A stretch of 64,000 bases of DNA from Microbacterium sp. 1.5R. GTDB lineage: Bacteria; Actinomycetota; Actinomycetes; Actinomycetales; Microbacteriaceae. The notes beneath the pieces are model-generated. The model was not told the DNA's origin. It made no database searches and saw only the letters and a program-made list of their open reading frames with translations. Positions 26,525 through 35,014 of this stretch are shown here, in pieces. Within the stretch, counting starts at the first letter, position 1; every line of letters begins with the position of its first letter. The position numbers and the translations under genes are program-made. The stretch lies in contig NZ_VDRC01000002.1 of the NCBI RefSeq assembly GCF_007667425.1, forward strand, positions 62,001-126,000. The letters run 5' to 3'.

Positions 26525-26541
26525 ATACCCCCTAGGGGTAT
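26525..26541. promoter_or_regulatory. CsoR-type copper operator
   Basis: ATACCCCCTAGGGGTAT has 7-bp arms ATACCCC/GGGGTAT, the classic box bound by the Cu(I) sensor CsoR. A TATGCT -10 candidate (26539-26544) overlaps its right end, so binding would block the copZ-copA promoter. No csoR gene is in the window. Confidence 0.8.
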
Positions 26542-26572
26542 GCTGGTGATGCCGTCGACGAAGGGAAACGAC

Positions 26573-26782
26573 ATGACCACCACCATCTTCACCGTGACCG
26601 GCATGACCTGCGGGCACTGCGAGGGATCAGTGCGCAGTGAGGTGTCAAAGCTGGACGGTGTCTCCGGCATCGACGTCAGCGCGGCCTCCGGCCGACTCGT
26701 CGTCACGTCCGAGTCCCCGCTCGACGACTCCGCCGTCCTTGCCGCCGTCGACGAGGCCGGGTACAGCGCCGCGCGCGTCTGA
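26573..26782 (+). CDS. copZ: Copper chaperone (HMA domain)
   Basis: A 69-aa single HMA-domain protein that would carry Cu(I) in the cytosol to the CopA ATPase. The metal motif GMTCGHC (Cys at residues 12 and 15) follows the first strand, and the beta-alpha-beta-beta-alpha-beta pattern ends in [11 protein letters not shown]. Start ATG at 26573 with GAAGGGAAACGAC before it. It is the first gene after the CsoR-type box and 7 bp ahead of copA. Confidence 0.92.
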   Translation: MTTTIFTVTGMTCGHCEGSVRSEVSKLDGVSGIDVSAASGRLVVTSESPLDDSAVLAAVDEAGYSAARV

Positions 26783-26789
26783 CCGGCCC

Positions 26790-29036
26790 ATGAGCGAGCA
26801 GCTGGCCTCGTACGATCTCGAGATCGGCGGGATGACGTGCGCGTCATGCGCCGCACGCATCGAGAAGCGTCTCAACCGGATCGACGGCGTGACGGCATCC
26901 GTCAACTACGCGACCGAGAAGGCGCACGTCGAGGTCGCGGGTGATGTCGCCGCGGACGAGCTCATCTCGGAAGTCGTCCGCACCGGCTACACCGCCGCGC
27001 TGCCGCGCGAGTCGGAGCCCGAGAGGGTCGATGCCGCGCACGTGCTGCTGCGGTGGCGACTGATCGCCGCTGTGGCGCTCGCCGTGCCCGTCATCGCGAT
27101 GGCGATGGTCGAGGCGCTGCAGTTCCCCGGGTGGCAGTGGGCCTCGCTCGCGCTAGCGGCCCCTGTCGTCACGTGGGCGGCGTGGCCGTTCCACCGCGCG
27201 GCCGTCGTGAACGCCCGCCACCGTGCCGTGACCATGGACACGCTGATCTCGGTGGGCGTGTCGGCCGCGTTCCTCTGGTCGCTGTACACGCTCTTCTTCG
27301 GCACGGCCGGCATGTGGGGCATGACGCATCCGTTCCGCTTCACGATCGAACGCGGCGACGGTCTCGGCACGATCTACCTCGAAGTGGCCGCAGGCGTCAC
27401 CATGTTCCTGCTGCTCGGGCGCTTCCTCGAGCAGCGATCGAAGAGGACCGCCGGAGCGGCGCTGCGGGCGCTCGGGGAGCTCGGTGCGAAAGACGTCGCC
27501 GTGCTGCGCGACGGAGTGGAGGAGCGGATGCCGGCGACAGCGCTCGTCGTCGGCGACGTCTTCGTCGTGCGCCCCGGAGAGACGATCGCGACCGACGGGA
27601 TCGTGCGCGAGGGCAGGTCGGCCGTGGATGCGTCGATGCTGACCGGCGAATCGATGCCCGTCGAAGTGCACGCCGGAGATGCCGTCGCCGGGGCCACCGT
27701 GAACTCCGGCGGACGCCTGCTCGTGACCGCGACCAGGGTCGGTGCCGACACGCAGCTCGCGCGCATGGCGCGCCTTGTCGAACAGGCGCAGTCGGGCAAG
27801 GCCGAGGCGCAGCGTCTCGCCGACCGACTGGCCGCTGTCTTCGTGCCCATCGTGTTCGGGATCGCCGCCGTGACTCTCGTCGCGTGGCTCGTCGGCGGCG
27901 GGGGAGCGGCAGCGGCCTTCACGGCCGCCGTCGCCGTGCTGATCATCGCCTGCCCCTGCGCGCTCGGTCTCGCGACCCCCATGGCTCTCCTGGTCGGCAC
28001 CGGACGCGGGGCTCAGCTCGGCGTGCTCATCCGCGGGCCCGAGGTGCTCGAGTCGACGCGCCGCATCGACACCGTCGTGCTCGACAAGACCGGCACCGTG
28101 ACGAGCGGCCGCATGACGGTGATCGATGTCGTCGCGGCAGAAGGAGAAGACAGCACCGAGGTACTCCGGCGCGCCGCCGCCGTCGAGGACGCGTCGGAGC
28201 ATCCGCTCGCGGCCGCCGTCGTCCGCGCGGCGGTGGAGCGCATCGGTGAGCTGCCGGCGGTGCACGAGTTCCAGAGCCTCCCCGGCCGCGGTGTCACGGG
28301 CATCGTCGACGGGGTGCTGGTCGCGGTCGGCAGGCCGGGGGACGCCGCGGGGGCATCCGCGCCGCTCGCCGGGCCGCTCGCCGCGCCGTTGCGCAGGGCG
28401 GTCGAGGCTGCCGAGAGTCGCGCGCACACCGCCGTCGTGGTCACGTGGGGCGGACAAGCGCGCGGAGTACTCGTGGTGTCCGATGTCGTCAAGCCCGGCG
28501 CCCGCGGCGCGATCGCCGGACTGCGCGCGCTCGGTCTCGACCCGGTGCTGCTCACCGGCGACAACCGGCGTGCCGCGGAGGCCGTGGCGGCCGAGGTCGG
28601 CATCCGGACCGTGCGGGCGGGTGTGCTGCCCGAGCAGAAGGTCGCCGAGATCGTCGCGCTGCAGAAGCAGGGCAGGGTGGTCGCGATGGTAGGCGACGGG
28701 GTGAACGACGCCCCCGCCCTCGCCGGCTCGGACCTCGGCATAGCGATGGGCACCGGTACGGATGCCGCCATCGAGGCATCCGATCTCACCCTGGTGCGCG
28801 GCGATCTGTGGGGCGCGGTCGATGCCATCCGCCTCGCCCGCCGCACCCTCGCGATCATTCGCGGCAACCTGTTCTGGGCGCTCGCGTACAACGTCGCCGC
28901 GATCCCCCTCGCGGCCCTCGGACTGCTGAACCCGATGCTCGCCGGCGCCGCGATGGCGTTCTCGAGCGTCTTCGTCGTGCTGAACAGTCTGCGACTCCGG
29001 CGCTTCCGCAGCGCCGCGCCGCACGGAATCGGCTAG
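26790..29036 (+). CDS. copA: Copper-exporting P1B-type ATPase
   Basis: A 748-aa heavy-metal P-type ATPase that pumps Cu(I) out of the cell. One N-terminal HMA domain has GMTCASC (Cys17, Cys20). Eight membrane segments are predicted, and helix 6 carries the CPC copper motif (Cys388-Pro-Cys390 in IIACPCALG). The actuator domain has TGES, the phosphorylation site is DKTGT (Asp432), and the hinge motif GDGVNDAP starts at residue 635. The ATG at 26790 follows the copZ stop by 7 bp without a clear ribosome site, suggesting coupling. The transcript is controlled by the upstream CsoR-type box. Confidence 0.95.
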   Translation: MSEQLASYDLEIGGMTCASCAARIEKRLNRIDGVTASVNYATEKAHVEVAGDVAADELISEVVRTGYTAALPRESEPERVDAAHVLLRWRLIAAVALAVPVIAMAMVEALQFPGWQWASLALAAPVVTWAAWPFHRAAVVNARHRAVTMDTLISVGVSAAFLWSLYTLFFGTAGMWGMTHPFRFTIERGDGLGTIYLEVAAGVTMFLLLGRFLEQRSKRTAGAALRALGELGAKDVAVLRDGVEERMPATALVVGDVFVVRPGETIATDGIVREGRSAVDASMLTGESMPVEVHAGDAVAGATVNSGGRLLVTATRVGADTQLARMARLVEQAQSGKAEAQRLADRLAAVFVPIVFGIAAVTLVAWLVGGGGAAAAFTAAVAVLIIACPCALGLATPMALLVGTGRGAQLGVLIRGPEVLESTRRIDTVVLDKTGTVTSGRMTVIDVVAAEGEDSTEVLRRAAAVEDASEHPLAAAVVRAAVERIGELPAVHEFQSLPGRGVTGIVDGVLVAVGRPGDAAGASAPLAGPLAAPLRRAVEAAESRAHTAVVVTWGGQARGVLVVSDVVKPGARGAIAGLRALGLDPVLLTGDNRRAAEAVAAEVGIRTVRAGVLPEQKVAEIVALQKQGRVVAMVGDGVNDAPALAGSDLGIAMGTGTDAAIEASDLTLVRGDLWGAVDAIRLARRTLAIIRGNLFWALAYNVAAIPLAALGLLNPMLAGAAMAFSSVFVVLNSLRLRRFRSAAPHGIG

Positions 29037-29109
29037 TCCGCTTCCCTCCGCGCGGATATATTGTGCGTACGGAATCGTTCCGGAGGTGCGGGGTGGTCTG
29101 AGGAGCGAT

Positions 29110-29355
29110 ATGCGCAGACTCGCGGTGATCGTCGGAGGGCTGCTGCTCGTCGGCGGAGCGGTGATCATCGTGGTCGCAGATCAGCAGCGCGTCGACGCAC
29201 TCGCCGAGGTGCAGGCGGCGGTCGTGCACGCGGAAGACGACCTCGAGACCGCGCGGAGCGCCAACTACGCTCTCGCTGAACAGCTGACGGCGCTCCGCAC
29301 GCAGATCGCCGCGCAGGACGCGCAGCTCGCCGACTCCACGGGCTTCCTGCCGTGA
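29110..29355 (+). CDS. Small membrane-anchored coiled-coil protein
   Basis: An 81-aa protein with a hydrophobic anchor at residues 3-24 and a following heptad-like helix of about 55 residues rich in Ala, Gln and Glu (VDALAEVQAAVVHAEDDLET). I recognise no family. It starts at ATG 29110 with AGGAG just before, behind a TATATT -10 candidate at 29057-29062. Its stop overlaps the next start as TGATG, and the next protein has a similar N-terminal anchor plus coiled coil, so the two may form a complex on the outer face of the membrane. Confidence 0.72.
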   Translation: MRRLAVIVGGLLLVGGAVIIVVADQQRVDALAEVQAAVVHAEDDLETARSANYALAEQLTALRTQIAAQDAQLADSTGFLP

Positions 29356-30218
29356 TGCTGCGCCGCGTGTTCTCGGTCACGGTCGTCGCTGCGGTGATGC
29401 TCGCCGCCGGGGTCGTCGGCCGCGCGGGCGCCCTCGACGACGCGCGCGCCGAGGCCATCGCCGAGCTGCGGGCGCTCACGCAGCAGACGCAGGACGCGGA
29501 GATGCGGTCCGACCACCTGCAGGGGCAGATCGAGGTCGCCGAGCACGACACCGCCGACCGTGCCGCCGTGCTCGAGGTGCGGCCGGCGTTCCTGCAGGAG
29601 GTCGCCTCGCTGAGTGCGGCGATCGACGGCGCGGCGGGCAAGGTCGACACCGCCGCGCATCGGGCGTCTGCGCAGTCCGCCCAGCAGAGCGTGCTCTCCG
29701 AGACCTCCGACCCGGCCGTCGTCGTCGCCGCGACCGCCACCCTCCACGCCCTCACCGAGAAGGTGGGGGAGGAGGTGTCGACGTGGCAGGCGGCGCAGTA
29801 CTCCCGCCCGGCAGGACCCGCGTGGTCGTCGAGCGGACCGGACGGGTACGCACGGGTGCGCGCCGCGCTCGACACCGTCGGCGGTGCGGGGGTCGGGCTC
29901 TACGAATCGTCGTCCTGCGCCGGTGGCACGGCGGCGGCATGCGCCAACAGCAACGGGTACATCAAGTACCGCGCCGACATCACCGGGTGGAGCACCAGTC
30001 GGCTGAACTGGGCGATGGCGCACGAACTCGCCCACATCTACCAGTTCCGCGTATGGGGCACGCTCAACGCCTCGTCGACCTACGGCGCGCTGTTCGGGGG
30101 TGACCCGGAGTTCCTCGCCAACTGCATGGCCGTGGTCCGCGGGTACTCAGGGTCCGTCGGCTGCGACGGCGAGCAGCAGGCGTGGGCCTCTGGCATCTGG
30201 GTCGGCGTGGTGCGCTGA
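29355..30218 (+). CDS. Secreted/anchored coiled-coil protein with HExxH motif
   Basis: A 287-aa exported protein. A hydrophobic N-terminus with AGA before LDDAR suggests a signal peptide or anchor; residues about 30-130 form an Ala/Gln/Glu-rich coiled coil; the C-terminal 130 residues form a compact domain with four cysteines. That domain contains HELAH (His223-Glu224-His227) in MAHELAHIYQF, and Glu252 lies 24 residues after the second His (GGDPEFLANC), a spacing that fits gluzincin zinc peptidases. No named family is recognised. The start overlaps the preceding gene's stop (TGATG); a GTG one codon earlier is an alternative. Peptidase activity is an inference from motif geometry. Confidence 0.78.
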   Translation: MLRRVFSVTVVAAVMLAAGVVGRAGALDDARAEAIAELRALTQQTQDAEMRSDHLQGQIEVAEHDTADRAAVLEVRPAFLQEVASLSAAIDGAAGKVDTAAHRASAQSAQQSVLSETSDPAVVVAATATLHALTEKVGEEVSTWQAAQYSRPAGPAWSSSGPDGYARVRAALDTVGGAGVGLYESSSCAGGTAAACANSNGYIKYRADITGWSTSRLNWAMAHELAHIYQFRVWGTLNASSTYGALFGGDPEFLANCMAVVRGYSGSVGCDGEQQAWASGIWVGVVR

Positions 30219-30219
30219 G

Positions 30220-30921
30220 TCAGCCGCCCCATCCGCGCAGCTCCGTCGTCAGCTGCGCGAGGTACTCGGGGGGTCCCGCCTCGGCGAACCACAGCCACAG
30301 TTCCGCCGCGTGGATCGCATCCCACCGGTGCACATCCTCCGCAGCGGCGCCGTAGGCGTCGATCAGGGCCGCCGACGATCGCGGATCCTTTCGCGACGCG
30401 CCCCAGGCGGCACGTGACAGCTCGCGGAGCGGGTCGCCGACATGCGCCGCCTCCCAATCGACCACCGCCGAGATCGCGCCGCGGTGGGCGAGCAGGTTGC
30501 CGTCGGTCCAGTCGCCGTGGCAGAAGACGGCCCCCGCGGCTGGTGGGATCGCGAGCGGCAGCGGTGGTGCGTCGGCCGCCCGGTAGCGCGCGATGAGCGC
30601 CGCATCGTCGGGCCGAGGTGCGAGCCCCGCAGGAGCGGGGACCTCGTGCAGGCGGCGCAGGAGGGATGCCGAGGCGCGCAGTCCCGCGAGGCGGACCTCT
30701 GGGTCCACCTCGTCGAGGCGGGTTCCCGGCATCGCCGTCATGAGGATCTCACCCGGCCGGTCTTCGACGAGCTGCGGGGTGGGCAGGTCGTCGACCAGCG
30801 ACAGCGCCCGCAGGGCGCTGACCTCGGTGCGGTGCCGCTCGGCATCCGGCATCCGCTTCTCGACGAGGCGGACGCCGTCGCGCTCGATGACCCGCACGGC
30901 GCCCACGGCTCCCTGTCGCAT
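30220..30921 (-). CDS. Aminoglycoside-phosphotransferase-like kinase
   Basis: A 233-aa APH/choline-kinase-fold protein. Brenner's motif is VFCHGDWTDGNLL (catalytic Asp and Asn), followed by the metal Asp in VVDWEAAHVGDP. The N-lobe is short and the nucleotide-binding Lys may be in RLVEKRMPD. The ATG at 30921 has GGAG 6-9 nt upstream; the 476-residue open frame beyond it is noncoding read-through. It ends 1 bp from the convergent HExxH gene. The substrate (antibiotic, sugar or choline-like) is not evident, and most unassigned members are not resistance enzymes. Confidence 0.83.
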   Translation of the reverse strand: MRQGAVGAVRVIERDGVRLVEKRMPDAERHRTEVSALRALSLVDDLPTPQLVEDRPGEILMTAMPGTRLDEVDPEVRLAGLRASASLLRRLHEVPAPAGLAPRPDDAALIARYRAADAPPLPLAIPPAAGAVFCHGDWTDGNLLAHRGAISAVVDWEAAHVGDPLRELSRAAWGASRKDPRSSAALIDAYGAAAEDVHRWDAIHAAELWLWFAEAGPPEYLAQLTTELRGWGG

Positions 30922-31050
30922 CGTCGTCTCCGGTCCGGCCGATCGTGACGGTCTCGACCCGCCCGGTGGGCCGCCGCGACCCGGCTCGGCTCCATTCTCG
31001 CCGACCGCTGCGAGGAGTGAAACCGGTACGCTCGAAGGGAGGAGGAACCG

Positions 31051-31635
31051 GTGGGACGAACTGCGGATGCCATCGCCGAAGGCGTCGCGATCGCGACCGC
31101 TGCGGCGCGCCTCGCCGTGAAGAACCACATCCTCATCGGCACGATCGCCGAGGGCGGCGTGTTCGACACGCACGAGTACATCGCCGACGCGCGCGAGGCG
31201 CTGCGGGCGATGGCGGAGGAGTCGGAAGAGGCGGAGGAGAACCTCACGGCCCTCCGGAAGCGGGCCCGCGGTCGGCACTCCGATCCGTCCGGCACCCACG
31301 ACTACCGCGACCGCGATGTGCGCAACCTCCGCCGTCGTGCCAAGCAGTCGCACGGCGTCGCCACCCGGCTGCGTGAGCTCATGGACGATGAGGACGCTCT
31401 GCGCACGATGGTCGAGGAGGCCCGAGAGGCCGCCTGGTCGGACGTGCGTCACAACCTCGACCGCCGCTTGCGCGTCGAAGGCATGCGTCCCGATCACGAC
31501 CCCGACTACGCACGCATGCGCGACGCGCGCATGCAGGCGCTGCGCCTCGTCGACCTGCAGGCCCTTTCGTCTCAGCAGCGCGCCCGCGCCAAGCGGAAGA
31601 AGAAGCAGGAGCAGGTCGCCGAACTCGACGACTGA
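31051..31635 (+). CDS. Charged helical protein, unknown function
   Basis: A 194-aa hydrophilic protein, helical almost throughout, with Glu/Arg-rich heptads (EALRAMAEESEEAEENLTAL, EEAREAAWSDVRHNLDRRLR) and a very basic C-terminal segment, ARAKRKKKQEQVAELDD. No enzyme motif is visible; proteins of this kind are sometimes mislabelled as asparagine synthase in actinobacterial genomes, which nothing here supports. The basic tail could bind nucleic acid. GTG start at 31051 with GGGAGGAGG upstream. It lies just before tRNA-Arg. Confidence 0.78.
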   Translation: MGRTADAIAEGVAIATAAARLAVKNHILIGTIAEGGVFDTHEYIADAREALRAMAEESEEAEENLTALRKRARGRHSDPSGTHDYRDRDVRNLRRRAKQSHGVATRLRELMDDEDALRTMVEEAREAAWSDVRHNLDRRLRVEGMRPDHDPDYARMRDARMQALRLVDLQALSSQQRARAKRKKKQEQVAELDD

Positions 31636-31643
31636 CGCCTCGA

Positions 31644-31671
31644 TTCGCAATCATCTGACGACTGTTATAAG
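31644..31671 (+). promoter_or_regulatory. Probable promoter of tRNA-Arg
   Basis: TTCGCA (31644-31649), a 16-bp spacer and TATAAG (31666-31671) lie 30 bp before the tRNA, in the expected position for a short leader. Confidence 0.55.
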
Positions 31672-31701
31672 CTGTTCCACGGCCCGCTGAGCGGTCCAGG
31701 A

Positions 31702-31774
31702 GCGCCCGTAGCTCAATGGATAGAGCATCTGACTACGGATCAGAAGGTTAGGGGTTCGAGTCCCTTCGGGCGCA
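31702..31774 (+). tRNA. tRNA-Arg (anticodon ACG)
   Basis: The acceptor arms GCGCCCG (31702-31708) and CGGGCGC (31767-31773) pair perfectly. The anticodon stem TCTGA/TCAGA encloses CTACGGA, giving anticodon ACG, whose first A is normally edited to inosine to read CGU/CGC/CGA. The T-loop is TTCGAGT. CCA is not encoded. Confidence 0.96.
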
Positions 31775-31787
31775 CATCACCCGGAAG

Positions 31788-31816
31788 TCCCCGTCGCAGA
31801 AGCGGCGGGGATTTCT
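31788..31816 (+). terminator. Terminator of tRNA-Arg
   Basis: A 10-bp stem with one mismatch (TCCCCGTCGC at 31788-31797; GCGGCGGGGA at 31802-31811), loop AGAA, followed by TTTCT. This is a canonical intrinsic terminator 14 bp after the tRNA. Confidence 0.8.
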
Positions 31817-31853
31817 GCATCCCGGGCCCGGCATCCGCCATCAGCCAGCGCCG

Positions 31854-32594
31854 TCACGCATCGGGCGACGGAGCGAGGCGGTAGAGCACCTGCGGTCGTC
31901 CGCGCTTGCCGTACCGGTGCGCGAGGTCGATCACGCCGGTCGCGACGAGGTGGTCGAGGTAGCGTCGGGCGGTCGCCCGCGAGAGCGCGCAGGCCGTCGC
32001 GATGTCGGATGCTGATCGTGAGACGACCGGGTCGAGCGCCGAGATCACGCGCGCCAACGTGACCTCGGCGAGCCCCTTCGGCAAGCCGCCCGCCTCGGCG
32101 GGGGAGGCTGCCGGCGACCGATCACCGGCGCGGTCTCCGAGCCGGATCGTCCCCGTGGCGAGCAGCCGGTCGACCTCGCCCTGGGCGAGCGGTCGGTCGT
32201 GTTCCTCGGCGTCGCGCGCACTGCGCCGTGCGGCGTACTCCTCCAACCTGCGGCGCAGCACCTCCTGCGTGAAGGGCTTGATGAGGTATCCGACGACGTG
32301 CGCCGCGAGGGCCTGCCGCACCGTCACCTGGTCGCGCGACGAGCTGATCACGAGCACGTCGGGGCCCCCGCCACCGAAGGCGCGGAGGCGGTGCAGCACC
32401 TCGACGCCGCTGATGTCGGGCAGGCGCATGTCGAGCAGCAGCAGGTCGACGTCGTCGGTCACCTGGGCGAGGGCCGCGGCACCGGTGCCGGCCGTGCCCG
32501 CCAGGTCGAACCCGGAGGTCTCGGCGATGAACCGACCGTGCAGCGCACGGGCGCCGGCGTCGTCGTCGACCACGAGCACACGGATGCCGGTCAC
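31854..32594 (-). CDS. CitB/DcuR-type response regulator
   Basis: A 246-aa response regulator. The receiver domain (1-120) has the acidic pair VVDDD, phospho-acceptor Asp55 in LLLLDMRLPD, and Lys106 in GYLIKPF. After a flexible region rich in Arg/Pro/Ala the C-terminus has a winged-helix output (RSASDIATACALSRATARRY, LDHLVATGVI) as in CitB/DcuR/DpiA regulators. It starts with GTG at 32594, overlapping the kinase stop (GTGA). With the kinase it should sense an extracellular carboxylate and activate the divergent tricarboxylate transporter operon. Confidence 0.9.
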   Translation of the reverse strand: MTGIRVLVVDDDAGARALHGRFIAETSGFDLAGTAGTGAAALAQVTDDVDLLLLDMRLPDISGVEVLHRLRAFGGGGPDVLVISSSRDQVTVRQALAAHVVGYLIKPFTQEVLRRRLEEYAARRSARDAEEHDRPLAQGEVDRLLATGTIRLGDRAGDRSPAASPAEAGGLPKGLAEVTLARVISALDPVVSRSASDIATACALSRATARRYLDHLVATGVIDLAHRYGKRGRPQVLYRLAPSPDA

Positions 32595-33859
32595 CGGACG
32601 GCATCCATCTCGAAATCGAAGCGCGCGCCGCCGAGCGCCGAGCGTCCGACCTCGATCACTCCGCCGCGCGCCATCACGGTGCGGCGCACGAGGTCGAGAC
32701 CGATGCCGCGACCGCCCACGGTGCGATCCGTCTTCGACGAGTATCCGCGCGCGAACACCCGCTCGACGCCGGCGGGGTCGATGCCGGGACCGTCGTCGTC
32801 GACCGACCCGACCAGCGTCTGACCTCGCTGCCGCAGGGTGCAGCGCACGGTGCCGGCGCCCGCCTCGCCCGCGTTGCGACAGAGGTTCGCGACGACCAGC
32901 AGCACACCCTCGTCGATCTCGACGTCGTCGTCGACCTCGACCTCGAGCTGCGCTCCCTGCGCCGTGAGCTCCCTCCGCACGGCGTCGATCGCCACGCTCA
33001 CGACCGGCCCGCCCGAAGCGCCGGGGCGCTCGGTCGTGAGCACGGGCACGATGCCGTCGATGTACGCGAGCGCGTCGTCCGCATCGCCGTGCGAGACGAG
33101 TCCGTGGATCACGTGCAGCCTGGTGCTGAACTCGTGCGACTGCTCCTGCAGAGCGGTGCTGATGCGGCGCAGATGCTCGTGCTCGGCCGCCTGCTCGTCG
33201 AGACGTCGGAAGCGCCGCTCGATCGCCGCGCCGACAGCCGAGCTCGCGAGGGTTCCGACCACGAGGGCGCCGATGATCCACGGCAGGATGTCGCCGAGCG
33301 CTTCATCGCGTCGTGCCGAGAGGCTCGACTCGAGCACGCCGACGGCCACCATGCCGACGATCCGGTCGCCGTCGCCGTAGACGGGAACCTTGGCGCGCAG
33401 CGACCGGCCGGACGGCCCGGTCTCGGTGCCGAGGAACTCCTCGCCCGCCAGCACCGATTCGTTCGTCGTCGACACGCGCACGCCGCGCTCGGAGGCGAGT
33501 GGATGAGTGATGCGCACCCCCTCGTCGTCGGTGATGACGACGTAGTACACCCCGGCTGCCTGCCCGACGATGTCGGCGAGCGGCTGGAGCTCCTCCGTCG
33601 CGGCGGCGAGGTCGACGGCATCCGCCGGGTGGTCGTCGTCGCCGCTGTCGACCGCCGATTCCAGCGTGCGCTGCACCTCGGGGAGCACGGCGAGGCTGAC
33701 GGCGACCTCGTGCACGCGATCGGCCGTGGCGGCACGGATGCTGCGCTCCTGCGCCGCGATCGCGACCCCCGCCGTCACGCCGACCGCCGCGAGCACGATG
33801 ACGCTGGGCAGCACGAGCATGCCGAGGCGCGCGGCGCCGGCACCGACTCCACGTCTCAT
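32591..33859 (-). CDS. CitA/DcuS-type sensor histidine kinase
   Basis: A 422-aa membrane kinase. The first helix is about residues 12-35, then an extracytoplasmic PAS/PDC-like domain (GVYYVVITDDEGVRITHPLA, RAKVPVYGDGDRIVGMVAVG) and a second helix near 190-210. The dimerisation H-box is LQEQSHEFSTRLHVIHGL, as in DcuS/CitA, and the ATPase domain has NLCRNAGEA and DDGPGI. I prefer the ATG at 33859, which has GGAG 11 nt upstream; in-frame ATGs at 33913 and 33919 would add an arginine-rich N-terminus without a ribosome site. The adjacent tct operon suggests citrate or a related carboxylate as signal. Confidence 0.88.
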   Translation of the reverse strand: MRRGVGAGAARLGMLVLPSVIVLAAVGVTAGVAIAAQERSIRAATADRVHEVAVSLAVLPEVQRTLESAVDSGDDDHPADAVDLAAATEELQPLADIVGQAAGVYYVVITDDEGVRITHPLASERGVRVSTTNESVLAGEEFLGTETGPSGRSLRAKVPVYGDGDRIVGMVAVGVLESSLSARRDEALGDILPWIIGALVVGTLASSAVGAAIERRFRRLDEQAAEHEHLRRISTALQEQSHEFSTRLHVIHGLVSHGDADDALAYIDGIVPVLTTERPGASGGPVVSVAIDAVRRELTAQGAQLEVEVDDDVEIDEGVLLVVANLCRNAGEAGAGTVRCTLRQRGQTLVGSVDDDGPGIDPAGVERVFARGYSSKTDRTVGGRGIGLDLVRRTVMARGGVIEVGRSALGGARFDFEMDAVR

Positions 33860-34018
33860 CCCGGCCGCCTCTCCGTCGCTGGATCGCCGTGCTCGCTCTC
33901 CTCTGAGCGTCATGAGCATCTATGAGCACAAAGCCGAGCGCACGCGACGTGCACTCGGACCCTTGCCATCCTAATAAGCGTCTTGCGGCGACAACGGTGT
34001 CCGCACGAGGAGGCAATG

Positions 34019-35014
34019 ATGACGACGAGTTCATCGGGTACGCGGGTCCTGCCCCGCGTCATAGGCGGCACGATCGCCGCTGCGGCGATCGGCATCGCCG
34101 CATTCGGTTCCATCACGTCCGCGGCCGCCGGACAGGACATCCACGCGTCTATGACGATCATCGCCCCCGCTGCGGCGGGTGGTGGATGGGACGGCGTGGC
34201 TCGCGAGCTGCAGCAGGCGCAGAAGGCCAACGGGCTCGTGAACAACGTCCAGGTCGTGAACATGCCCGGCGCCGGCGGCACGATCGCCCTCGGCAACGTC
34301 TCGGTGCTCGAGGGGCAGCCGAACAACCTCCTCGTCGGAGGAACCGGGCTCATGGCGGCGACCATTCAGTTCGGATCCGCTGCCACGCTCGACGACGTGA
34401 CGCCGCTCGCCGTCGTCGTCGAGGAGTATGACGTGATCGTGGTGCCCGCTGATTCCCCGTACGAGACCCTCGACGATCTCGTCGAGGCGTGGAAAGCCGA
34501 TCCGAAGAGCGTGCCGTGGACCGGCGGCGGCTCGTTCGACCAGCTCGTGGTCACCGATCTCGCGCTCAGCGCGGGCATCGAGCCGCTGGACACGACCTAC
34601 ATCTCGTCGGACGGCGGCGGCGAGGCCATCCAGGCCCTGCTCAACGGCACCGCGCAGGCCGCGGCCGGCGGCTACCCCGACAACATCGATCAGATCGAGT
34701 CGGGACGTCTGCGCGTGCTGGCTCTCGTCGCCGAAGAGCCGGTCGACGGCATCGACATCCCGACGGCCGCAGAGCAGGGATACGACGTCTCACTCACCAA
34801 CTGGCGGATGCTCGCCGCGCCCGCGGGGCTCGACGACGAGCAGGTCGACGGTCTGCGCGAGCTCATCACCGACTCGATCGCGACGCCGGAATGGAAGGAC
34901 GCGATCGACCGCTACCGCTGGACCGAGCGCGTGATCACGGGAGACGAGCTCGACGCGTTCCTCGCCGACGAGCACTTCCGCATCGAGCAGCTCTACGAGG
35001 AGATGGGACTGTGA
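34019..35014 (+). CDS. tctC: Tripartite tricarboxylate transporter binding protein TctC
   Basis: A 331-aa extracytoplasmic solute receptor of the TctC/BugT family. A signal sequence covers residues about 12-38 (VIGGTIAAAAIGIAAFGSIT, then AAAG). The mature protein opens with MTIIAPAAAGGGWDGVARELQ, the family's ligand-binding loop, and includes VNMPGAGGTIALGNVS. There is no lipobox Cys, so attachment may differ from usual Gram-positive receptors. The ATG at 34019 is 5 nt after GAGGAGG; 34016 is an alternative. First gene of tctCBA, divergent from the two-component system, with TAATAA at 33972-33977 as a possible -10. Confidence 0.9.
   Translation: MTTSSSGTRVLPRVIGGTIAAAAIGIAAFGSITSAAAGQDIHASMTIIAPAAAGGGWDGVARELQQAQKANGLVNNVQVVNMPGAGGTIALGNVSVLEGQPNNLLVGGTGLMAATIQFGSAATLDDVTPLAVVVEEYDVIVVPADSPYETLDDLVEAWKADPKSVPWTGGGSFDQLVVTDLALSAGIEPLDTTYISSDGGGEAIQALLNGTAQAAAGGYPDNIDQIESGRLRVLALVAEEPVDGIDIPTAAEQGYDVSLTNWRMLAAPAGLDDEQVDGLRELITDSIATPEWKDAIDRYRWTERVITGDELDAFLADEHFRIEQLYEEMGL

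Noticed and set aside
30220..30921. Antibiotic resistance gene call for the phosphotransferase
   Set aside because: It has the general APH fold only; substrate-specific features of known resistance enzymes are not visible and context is chromosomal.
31051..31635. Possible asparagine synthase label
   Set aside because: No glutaminase or ATP-pyrophosphatase motifs; it is a charged helical protein.
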